Of a DNA stretch of 6,053 bases, positions 1-5,725 are shown piece after piece (within the stretch, counting starts at the first letter, position 1; every line of letters starts with the position of its first letter). The DNA is from Candidatus Heimdallarchaeota archaeon (GTDB lineage: Archaea; Asgardarchaeota; Heimdallarchaeia; JABLTI01), in NCBI GenBank assembly GCA_030667035.1, contig DAOUWQ010000100.1, forward strand, positions 1-6,053, read 5' to 3'. A program made the translations under genes and the position numbers. The notes beneath the pieces were generated by a model. That model was not told where the DNA came from, ran no database searches, and was given only the letters and a program-made list of their open reading frames with translations.

Positions 1-36
1 AATGAAGATGCTTACAAATTCATTGAAATTTATTAG
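1..36 (+). CDS. Possible 3' end of an upstream gene (11 codons and stop)
   Basis: Frame 1 is open from the window edge and reads NEDAYKFIEIY before a TAG at 34-36. A strong hairpin and T-rich tract follow at 63-90, which is where the end of an upstream transcription unit would be expected. Frame 2 is also open from base 2 and stops at 50-52, so the frame cannot be settled from so few codons. Frame 1 is preferred only because its residue mix looks more like an ordinary protein C-terminus. No function can be assigned. Confidence 0.35.
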   Translation, partial: NEDAYKFIEIY

Positions 37-62
37 AGCAAATATTATCTGATTAAAAAAAC

Positions 63-90
63 AAGAGGAAATATTCCTCTTTTTCTCTTT
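63..90 (+). terminator. Hairpin plus T-rich terminator of the upstream unit
   Basis: Bases 63-70 (AAGAGGAA) pair perfectly with 74-81 (TTCCTCTT) across a three-base loop, and the right arm runs into a T-rich stretch to base 90. This has the form of an intrinsic terminator. The 8-bp stem is an exact palindrome, so it would also form on the other strand, where an A-rich run at 53-61 reads as a T-run. It could therefore work in both directions. Confidence 0.55.
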
Positions 91-121
91 ACTTTTGAAA
101 TTGGTCAAATTAGTTTCTAAA

Positions 122-133
122 TTTTCATTTATA
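122..133 (+). promoter_or_regulatory. Candidate TATA box for the membrane protein gene
   Basis: TTTATA at 128-133 lies in an A/T-rich context about 70 bases before the proposed TTG start. Archaeal spacing of about 25 bases would put the transcription start near 155-158, giving a leader of about 45 nt. The background is so AT-rich that chance matches are common, so the call is tentative. Confidence 0.3.
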
Positions 134-201
134 CTCAAAAGAATTTTAAGCAATAGGAGTAATTGAAAGTAGTTCGACAAAATTAAAAGCTGGTTATTAA
201 A

Positions 202-2046
202 TTGGCAGTAAATGTACCTCTCAATGAAACTAAAAGAAAAGCAACTAAAAAATTTATTACTTTGGATTTTGCTCGAGGAATAGCAATTTTCTTGATGTTA
301 GTTCTGCATGTTCTTCAAAATGTTCTAGATATTGGTTATCTATTTACAGATATTGCAAATCAACCGATTCTCGCACTTATAGTGATGTTCATTGCTCCAT
401 TCTTTGGTGGATTAGCGGGTTTCTTCTTGCTCATTTCATCTGCAAGTAATATGATTAGTATGTATCGAGATTTAGAACGTGGTGAAAGAATTAGAAGTTT
501 AGTTTTCAAACAGATTTTTGGAGGAGTTCTTTTACTCGTTTTCGCTATGATATGCGAAGGTATTACAGGATACGGTGCATTAGCTGGTAATTTTTTTAGT
601 AATCTAAATGATATTGGGAATACAAATTGGACTATACCACTGTGGCGCTGGAACACTTTTGAAACAGTACATACAATCGCCTGGTGTTTGATATTCAATG
701 GTATTGTTCAAGGTTTATTGTCTTTGAAAGGTAATTGGAAAAATAGACGTAATCTAATCTTCTGGTATATTGTTATGGCAGTTTCAGTTGTTGTACTAAC
801 TCAACCAGTTTGGTGGGTAGTAGGGAAAATAGTGCCAGGATATCCTTTTGGAACATTCCCGAGTGGTCACAGTATAGATTTGCCGTACATTGGAACGGAA
901 ACTTTTTGGGAAATATTACGAGCACCATTTCTAGGACTTCTTGCTGGTTATATAGAACCGATATTCCCATATCTAGCAGTATCATTTGTTGGCAGTATAA
1001 TTGGTATTATTTTATCCAAACCAAGAGAAGAAATTAATCAGAAATTCCCACGACGGTTATTTTTAGTTGGTCTTGGAATGTTTGTTGCTGGAATAATTGG
1101 TCTTGTAGCTGTATTTGTCACCGTAATTGTTCAAGGTGGAGCCGAAGGTATTGACAATGCTTTTAGTTTGTACTTGGAATTTGGATCTCATCGTTATCTC
1201 TCTGCAGACAATCCTCGATATTCTTTTGCAATTCCACCGTTCTCATGGCTAGCTCAGTTTATGGGTGTAAATGGTTTCAGTATTATTCTAATTGCCATTT
1301 TGTTACGGTTAATTGAATTTCGAGGTATTAGTCATACATTTGCTGATCGAACGAAAATCATTCGACGTTTTGGTACAGTTGCTTTTTCAAATTATAACAA
1401 CCAATGGATTTTCTTCATTCTGTGGGAAATTGTTTCACTAATTGCTTTCCGAACACATTATCAAAGACCACTGTGGCTCGGAACGATAGTAATAATGGTT
1501 CTCACAGTTGAAGTCTATGCTCTTGGTCTCTGGCTTTGGGAGAAAATTGGCTATATACTCTCACTGGAATGGTTTATTCGGACTATAGCGAACAATATAG
1601 TACCAATTCGTCGGCAGCGTTTTCCTGAAGCCACAAGATGGTGGCAGCGAGGTCAAATAAATGCTCAAACAAGTTTCTACAATGTAGATTGGGTCGATTT
1701 ATCACCTACTCCTGGTGGTGCAATTGATGCTTCTAGTGTAGATACAACAGTAGATAGCGAACTTAATGACAAAGATGGAATTGTTCTTCAAATGGATAGT
1801 GGAGAAGATTTCACTCAAAGAGATTCAAAATTTGCTTTGATACTATCTATTGTAGGTCTATGCTCAGTATTATTCGTTATTACAAGCATTTTTGGATTAT
1901 TTGTAGCAATTTCTGCCCGAAAACATGAAGGGAAGAATAAGGCTAATCAAGCAGCATTAATACTTTCCAGTATAACAATAGTATTGCTATTAGCAGCTGT
2001 TGTAGTTTTATCTGTCTTAAAGATAGGAATTTTAGGTATTTTCTAG
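202..2046 (+). CDS. Multi-pass membrane acyltransferase-like protein (HGSNAT/DUF1624/YeiB type) with C-terminal DUF4190-like helices
   Basis: This 614-residue protein is dominated by hydrophobic helices, about ten or more in the main body, and must sit in the cytoplasmic membrane. The first helix carries LDFARGIAIFLMLVLHVLQ (residues 21-39), matching the D-x-x-RG-x-A-I-x-x-M-x-x-x-H signature of HGSNAT-cat/DUF1624 and related membrane acyltransferases. Further family-like pieces are FETVHTIAW (153-161) and IFPYLAVSFVGSIIGIIL (254-271). Members of that group transfer acyl groups from acyl-CoA to sugars or other envelope substrates; the substrate here is unknown. After a polar, acidic linker (about 495-541), residues 542-614 form two more helices around a basic loop with SARKHEGKNKANQAALIL, resembling DUF4190. 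An in-frame TAA at 184-186 leaves TTG at 202 as the only usual start codon before helix 1, since the first in-frame ATG lies inside that helix. No clear ribosome binding site precedes it. Membrane location is near certain; the acyltransferase assignment is moderate. Confidence 0.8.
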   Translation: MAVNVPLNETKRKATKKFITLDFARGIAIFLMLVLHVLQNVLDIGYLFTDIANQPILALIVMFIAPFFGGLAGFFLLISSASNMISMYRDLERGERIRSLVFKQIFGGVLLLVFAMICEGITGYGALAGNFFSNLNDIGNTNWTIPLWRWNTFETVHTIAWCLIFNGIVQGLLSLKGNWKNRRNLIFWYIVMAVSVVVLTQPVWWVVGKIVPGYPFGTFPSGHSIDLPYIGTETFWEILRAPFLGLLAGYIEPIFPYLAVSFVGSIIGIILSKPREEINQKFPRRLFLVGLGMFVAGIIGLVAVFVTVIVQGGAEGIDNAFSLYLEFGSHRYLSADNPRYSFAIPPFSWLAQFMGVNGFSIILIAILLRLIEFRGISHTFADRTKIIRRFGTVAFSNYNNQWIFFILWEIVSLIAFRTHYQRPLWLGTIVIMVLTVEVYALGLWLWEKIGYILSLEWFIRTIANNIVPIRRQRFPEATRWWQRGQINAQTSFYNVDWVDLSPTPGGAIDASSVDTTVDSELNDKDGIVLQMDSGEDFTQRDSKFALILSIVGLCSVLFVITSIFGLFVAISARKHEGKNKANQAALILSSITIVLLLAAVVVLSVLKIGILGIF

Positions 2047-2070
2047 GATTCCTTTTTTCTTCCTTTTTTT
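2025..2070 (+). terminator. Hairpin plus T-tract terminator overlapping the stop codon of the membrane protein gene
   Basis: Bases 2025-2036 can pair with 2042-2053 along 12 consecutive positions (three are G-U) around the loop TATTT. The right arm contains the TAG stop at 2044-2046. It is followed directly by a T-rich tract, T6 and then T7 separated by CTTCC, ending at 2070. The form is that of a rho-independent terminator; archaeal RNA polymerase also terminates on the T-tract alone. Confidence 0.65.
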
Positions 2071-2134
2071 CATAAAAACAACATATATACGAGCGTAATA
2101 CCGAAAAGTAACGCGACACAAAACGTTTCCTTCA

Positions 2135-2150
2135 AGAAAAGGTTTAAATT
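2135..2150 (+). promoter_or_regulatory. BRE/TATA promoter of the histone gene
   Basis: A purine-rich BRE-like stretch (AAGAAAAGG, 2134-2142) is followed at once by TTTAAATT (2143-2150), a close match to the archaeal BRE-TATA consensus. Initiation about 25 bases downstream would fall near 2170, leaving a leader of about 65 nt. A second TATA-like sequence (TTTATAT, about 2190-2196) would give a leader of only about 18 nt, so either or both may be used. Confidence 0.5.
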
Positions 2151-2236
2151 CAAAACCAAAGATTAAAAGAACTACGTAGAATTAATCATTTTATATTTTT
2201 ATTAGATACGAGATACAATATTCTGGTGCTAAAGAT

Positions 2237-2473
2237 ATGACCATTAAACGAACTAAATCCGAATTACCGCTGGCGCCCATTGAAAGGATGATCAAAGAAA
2301 CGACCAATTTACTCGTTTCAGAGAGTGCTTCTATTGAATTAAGAAAAGTCATCACTGAGATTATTGAAGAGCTTTCTTTAGATGCGGCAGATCTAGCTAT
2401 TTTTTCCAAAAGAAAAACAATTAAGGATAGAGATATTGCTTTAGCCTACAAAAACATGAAAAAAGTTCGCTAA
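2237..2473 (+). CDS. Archaeal histone, single histone fold
   Basis: This 78-residue protein aligns without gaps to HMfA/HMfB-type archaeal histones, recalled from memory, from ELPLAPIERMIK (residues 9-20) through RKTIKDRDIALA (59-70). Such proteins form dimers that wrap DNA and stack into longer chromatin fibres. Retained positions (HMfB numbering in brackets) are R17 (R10), K60-T61 (K53-T54) and the R59/D66 pair (R52/D59). Altered positions are L26 (R19, the minor-groove arginine), T23 (G16, the stacking glycine) and F56 (H49, dimer-dimer interface). A short basic tail, TIKRTKS, precedes the fold where HMfB starts directly at MELP. The ATG at 2237 has GGTG at 2225-2228, eight bases upstream, which can pair with the 16S 3' end. 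The gene is monocistronic, bounded by its own promoter and terminator. Confidence 0.95.
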   Translation: MTIKRTKSELPLAPIERMIKETTNLLVSESASIELRKVITEIIEELSLDAADLAIFSKRKTIKDRDIALAYKNMKKVR

Positions 2474-2500
2474 CTGGACTTTTTTTTCCTCTCTTTTTTT
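2460..2500 (+). terminator. Hairpin plus T-tract terminator overlapping the histone stop codon
   Basis: AAAAAGTTC (2460-2468) pairs with GGACTTTTT (2476-2484) over nine positions with one G-U. The seven-base loop GCTAACT contains the TAA stop. Two T-runs follow, T8 at 2480-2487 and T7 at 2494-2500. It is a clear end to the histone transcript and has the same design as the terminator of the preceding gene. Confidence 0.65.
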
Positions 2501-2581
2501 GTCAATAGAATTTTTCATATAAAGTTAAGCTTTTAAACAGCGATGTGTGGATATAGTAAAACGGCAAAGTAAATCAACGCC

Positions 2582-2589
2582 ATATTATA
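2582..2589 (+). promoter_or_regulatory. Candidate TATA box for the unknown gene and tiaS
   Basis: ATATTATA (2582-2589) would place transcription start near 2610-2613 and give a short leader of about 16-20 nt that still contains the GAGG site at 2615-2618. Weaker TATA-like sequences occur at about 2516-2524 and 2530-2538. The strong terminator at 2460-2500 means a promoter is needed somewhere in this gap. Confidence 0.4.
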
Positions 2590-2614
2590 CGATTAACAAA
2601 CTCAGAGGTTTACT

Positions 2615-2618
2615 GAGG
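2615..2618 (+). promoter_or_regulatory. Ribosome binding site that helps choose ATG 2629
   Basis: GAGG lies 10 bases before ATG 2629 but only 4 bases before the in-frame GTG at 2623. The sequence GTGAT just before the ATG also extends complementarity to the 16S 3' end. Both points favour the ATG, although the GTG would add only two residues (M-I). GAG of the site is in the 3' arm of a possible 5-bp hairpin (2601-2605 with 2613-2617). Confidence 0.45.
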
Positions 2619-2628
2619 CGAAGTGATT

Positions 2629-4239
2629 ATGTCAAGAAAACAAATAACTATCGAGGATCTTGTTTTAATTTTTGGTGAAGATTTTATTCCTCCAGAAATC
2701 GATAAAAAAATATTGATGAAACATTTTGAAGTAGGTTCAAATCGTATAATTGGTGAAAAAACAATCGACAAATTGAAAAAAGTTCTAACAACTTCCATTG
2801 AAGCTGCAAAAGCAGATCAATTCAAAGTTCTTGGTGGCGTAATTAATTCTCCATTTGAACGATTGAAACCAAAAGATATCTTATCTACCAAAGAATCGAT
2901 AAAATCACCATCTTCGCTTGAAGAGAAGCCTACTGAAAAAAAAGTTGTTGAAGATAAATATGGATTGAGTTCTATTAAATCAGGTTTAGTTTCAAAACGT
3001 ATAGAAAAAAGAACAAATGGACAAAGCAGCTTAACTAAGAAAACCAAGGCGGATGAACAAACTAGTTCAGCTAAACTGGATGATTCTACACTTCCTTCTG
3101 TTGAAGACTTAACGGTACTGTCAGGTGGTCAAATGATTCGAGATGAAGGTGACTCAATAAAACCAGTTAAAAAGGAAGTTGCCATACGAGAATATCAAGC
3201 TCTAGATGAATCTAGAAGCATTCGTTGGGGGAAGGAATTTATTAGAAATCGTGAAGGAAAAACACAAGAAATTAATAATCCATCCTATATCTTCCACTCA
3301 GATTTATGGCAATTTGAGGAAGCTCAAGAACAATCTAAAGAGAACAGATGTGATATCCTCCAACATGTCGTTTTAGATATGTTAGCAAACAACATCAATG
3401 TAGTTATGCTTGAAAATGAAACAGAACCATTTTTTGTTGTTGAAGGGTTTGGGTTATTAAAATCGAAGGATTCATTAAAAGATAAAATTAGGATTCATGA
3501 GCAAATTCAGTTAATTGTTATTTCAAGTGAAGCTTGGCAAATTGCTCTTAAGAAACCCGAAGCAATGATTCGAGGAATCGACAGGACTAACATTGATAAA
3601 TCACATTCAATTGATATGACAAGCGTTGTCCCTTTAGCTAATGTGAGAACCAAGATAGTTGAATTGGATAACAAATTCAAGATAGAATTTCGTGAACCAA
3701 ACCCCATAATGGATAAAGCTTTACATGCTTTACAGAACCACAGAAAAAATGTCGTATGTTCTTGTGGATCTCCTACTATTGCCAATTTACGTGAAACTGT
3801 AAATAGTCATAAAGCATTTGTTGATAAACCTCAAAATTCACTTAACATGGTAGTAATAGGTACTAATCAAACATTTCATCCCATAAAAATAAAATTCGAT
3901 GCAAGTGGCAATTTTACTGTTGAAGAACTATTCCCAGATTATTGTAAAAAGCATTCTATTTTATCAGCTGCTGCAATCAAAGATATTTTTGGTTGTATTC
4001 CTGCAATATATGATTCAAGTGCTTCTGGTACTCCAGAAAGTGAAGTAGTGAAAATTGCTGAATCAATTCATAAACGATTGGGGTATAGTGCAATCGAAAC
4101 AATATTTGATTTAGGATATATTATTGGAAATGCAAACGATGTTGTTCCACTTAGCAAACTAGATATTATTCTTCCATTACCACACCAAGAAATGCAACAA
4201 AAAATGGAACAAAAAGGATTTAACTTTATATTTTTATAG
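2629..4239 (+). CDS. Uncharacterised three-part protein with CSCGS motif
   Basis: I do not recognise this 536-residue protein. It has no signal peptide or membrane segment and is probably cytoplasmic. Residues 1 to about 70 look like a compact helical domain (ITIEDLVLIFG, then EKTIDKLKKVLTTSIEAAK). Residues about 80-183 are rich in Lys, Ser, Glu and Thr with few hydrophobics, and are probably a disordered linker. Residues about 185-536 have alternating beta-like (NNINVVMLE, QIQLIVIS, LNMVVIGT) and helical stretches, which suggests an alpha/beta domain. A CSCGS motif sits at C377/C379 with a histidine shortly after (NSHKAF), but only two cysteines are close together, so a zinc or iron-sulfur site is not established. 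The end is conspicuously hydrophobic (GFNFIFL). The ATG at 2629 was chosen over GTG 2623 on ribosome-site spacing. The 35-base gap to tiaS with no terminator suggests co-transcription, so a link to RNA processing is possible but unproven. Confidence 0.85.
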   Translation: MSRKQITIEDLVLIFGEDFIPPEIDKKILMKHFEVGSNRIIGEKTIDKLKKVLTTSIEAAKADQFKVLGGVINSPFERLKPKDILSTKESIKSPSSLEEKPTEKKVVEDKYGLSSIKSGLVSKRIEKRTNGQSSLTKKTKADEQTSSAKLDDSTLPSVEDLTVLSGGQMIRDEGDSIKPVKKEVAIREYQALDESRSIRWGKEFIRNREGKTQEINNPSYIFHSDLWQFEEAQEQSKENRCDILQHVVLDMLANNINVVMLENETEPFFVVEGFGLLKSKDSLKDKIRIHEQIQLIVISSEAWQIALKKPEAMIRGIDRTNIDKSHSIDMTSVVPLANVRTKIVELDNKFKIEFREPNPIMDKALHALQNHRKNVVCSCGSPTIANLRETVNSHKAFVDKPQNSLNMVVIGTNQTFHPIKIKFDASGNFTVEELFPDYCKKHSILSAAAIKDIFGCIPAIYDSSASGTPESEVVKIAESIHKRLGYSAIETIFDLGYIIGNANDVVPLSKLDIILPLPHQEMQQKMEQKGFNFIFL

Positions 4240-4274
4240 AAAATGGTCTTGAGTTCTTTTAGGTCTTGTAAATT

Positions 4275-5618
4275 ATGAAAAAAGTGTTGTATATTGGATT
4301 TGATGATACAGATTCACTCAGAGGGTCTTGCACTACCCATTTAGCTACTCTCATTATCCATGAGATTTTTGATCAAGTATCATTCCTAGATTTTCCAAAT
4401 TTAATCAGATTAAATCCAAATATCCCATATAAAACACGAGGGAACGGTGCAGTTGCTCTCAGAATCGAAGGAGAAGAAAAAGATCTCGAGTATTGCAAAG
4501 AGATTGTAATTGATAAAGTGAAAAACCTTTCTGAAGTAGATGATGAAAATACAAATCCAGGAATCGCATTCGTTGAAAATATAATACCTAAAGAAATTAT
4601 CGTCCATTCGCAGAGGGCAATGTGGGACGTTATCTCAATAAAAGAAGCAGAGGAGTTTAGCTCGTTTTCAAATGTTGAAATTATAAAGTTCAAACTAGGG
4701 AGAGGTATTATCGGTGCGCTTGGAGCTATTGGAAATCCTTTGAAAGGTGATTTTACATATGAACATTTGAGTTATCGAGAACCGAAAAAGTTTGGCACAA
4801 AGCGTCTTATTGATAGCGATAGCATCTATTCTGCGGATAAAGAAACACCTCTTACATTCAATAATATTGATTATGAATATGATTCCATTATGATTCTACC
4901 AAGAGGGGCAGATCCAGTATTCACCGGAATTCGAGGGGAAACAGTTGAAGAGGTTAGAAAAGCTTACAGTTTAATTAAGCCTTTAGAAAAACTCCCAATG
5001 CAAATGGTTTTTCGAACGAACCAACATACGAACCAGCATTTTTCTGAGAAATTTTCAATTAATGAATTGAAACCTCATATTTCTGCTATTGTTGATGCGG
5101 AAGTTACAAAGGAACCACGCTACATTGAAGGAAGTCATCTAATATTTTCTGTAAGTGATTCTACTGGAATAATTGATTGTGCAGCATACGAACCTACAAA
5201 ACGATTTCGAGGTCAATTAAGTAAACTGCGAATTGGAGATAAGATTACTGTATTTGGTGGAATCAGACCAGCAGAAAAAAGTCATCAAATGACAATTAAT
5301 ATTGAACGACTTAAAATAAATGAACTAGTAAAGAATAACAAATTGGAAAGTCCCTTCTGCTCAAATTGCAATGCAAGATTGAAATCAGCAGGAAAAAATA
5401 AGGGTTATAAATGTCCAAAATGCTCAACTAAATTTCGAGAATTACTGCCAAATGTAACAGAAATTCCCAGAGAACTAAAACTCAAGGATTATTTACCTCC
5501 AATGATAGCGCAGAGACATTTAACAAAACCACTTGTGAGAAAAAATAGAGACAATACTTCTAAACAAAAACAGAAAATAGAAATCAATAATATTCTTGCT
5601 GATTTAGTGAAAAACTAA
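4275..5618 (+). CDS. tiaS: tRNA(Ile2) 2-agmatinylcytidine synthetase TiaS
   Basis: TiaS uses ATP and agmatine to convert C34 of the CAU anticodon of tRNA-Ile2 into agmatidine, so that it reads AUA as Ile rather than AUG as Met. It is close to universal in archaea. The 447-residue length is slightly above the usual size of about 420. The N-terminus has the hallmark YIGFDDTDSLRGSCTTHLA (residues 6-24), followed by RLNPNIPYKTRGNGAVAL (45-62) and NPGIAFV (94-100). The kinase-like region has GRGIIGALGAIG (142-153), YEHLSYR (162-168), DPVFTGIRGE (213-222) and the TNQHTNQH segment (248-255). An OB-fold-like region lies at about 268-348. A zinc ribbon follows with C362, C365, C380 and C383. All expected parts are present, so it should be active. 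The ATG at 4275 has only a weak AGGT, 10 bases upstream. It is probably translated from the same message as the gene before it. Confidence 0.96.
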   Translation: MKKVLYIGFDDTDSLRGSCTTHLATLIIHEIFDQVSFLDFPNLIRLNPNIPYKTRGNGAVALRIEGEEKDLEYCKEIVIDKVKNLSEVDDENTNPGIAFVENIIPKEIIVHSQRAMWDVISIKEAEEFSSFSNVEIIKFKLGRGIIGALGAIGNPLKGDFTYEHLSYREPKKFGTKRLIDSDSIYSADKETPLTFNNIDYEYDSIMILPRGADPVFTGIRGETVEEVRKAYSLIKPLEKLPMQMVFRTNQHTNQHFSEKFSINELKPHISAIVDAEVTKEPRYIEGSHLIFSVSDSTGIIDCAAYEPTKRFRGQLSKLRIGDKITVFGGIRPAEKSHQMTINIERLKINELVKNNKLESPFCSNCNARLKSAGKNKGYKCPKCSTKFRELLPNVTEIPRELKLKDYLPPMIAQRHLTKPLVRKNRDNTSKQKQKIEINNILADLVKN

Positions 5619-5661
5619 CTTATTTTGAATAAAAAGTATTAAAACTAAGAACTAATACGGA

Positions 5662-5671
5662 ATATTTTAAT
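5662..5671 (+). promoter_or_regulatory. Candidate TATA box for the GcvH-like gene
   Basis: ATATTTTAAT at 5662-5671 follows a GG and is the best TATA-like element in the 107-base gap after tiaS. It would predict a start near 5692-5696 and a leader of about 30 nt containing the GAGGAG site. I see no convincing terminator after tiaS, so readthrough from upstream is also possible. Confidence 0.3.
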
Positions 5672-5687
5672 AGTATCTTAAAAGTCT

Positions 5688-5710
5688 CTCTTTTAGTAAC
5701 TCTTTAGTAA
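5688..5710 (+). repeat. Tandem 12/11-base repeat before the gcvH ribosome site
   Basis: CTCTTTTAGTAA (5688-5699) is followed directly by CTCTTTAGTAA (5700-5710), identical except for one T. The CTCTT of the second copy can pair with AAGAG (5709-5713), which runs into the GAGGAG ribosome binding site. The first copy could compete for the same bases. It may be a chance duplication or a small control element. Confidence 0.45.
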
Positions 5711-5716
5711 GAGGAG
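5711..5716 (+). promoter_or_regulatory. Strong ribosome binding site of the GcvH-like gene
   Basis: GAGGAG lies nine bases before ATG 5726 and is the best ribosome site in the window. It fixes the start of the truncated gene, and with it the reading frame, against an overlapping open frame that begins at 5736. Confidence 0.7.
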
Positions 5717-5725
5717 AATAAACCT

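Noticed and set aside
360..698. Reverse-strand open frame of 112 codons within the membrane protein gene
   Set aside because: It is antisense to conserved membrane segments, has no ribosome site and shows no family-like motifs, so it is a shadow of the real gene.
2071..2134. Possible small RNA (C/D box type) between the membrane protein and histone genes
   Set aside because: No RTGATGA and CTGA box pairs or extended stem were found; the stretch is only 64 bases and looks like ordinary spacer.
3757..3771. CSCGS as a zinc-finger or iron-sulfur site
   Set aside because: Only two cysteines are clustered and no second CxxC-type pair lies nearby; the remaining cysteines are scattered, so a metal site cannot be claimed.
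4245..4268. Seven-base direct repeat GGTCTTG at 4245-4251 and 4262-4268 between the unknown gene and tiaS
   Set aside because: Too short to stand out in a 35-base gap; no symmetry or family of copies was seen elsewhere in the window.
4373..4693. Reverse-strand open frames inside tiaS
   Set aside because: They lie opposite the conserved TiaS motifs, and their sequence is explained by the complement of that gene.
5619..5660. Possible terminator after tiaS
   Set aside because: The only stem (around 5617-5638) is broken by mismatches, is made mostly of A-T pairs and has no T-tract on the + strand after it.
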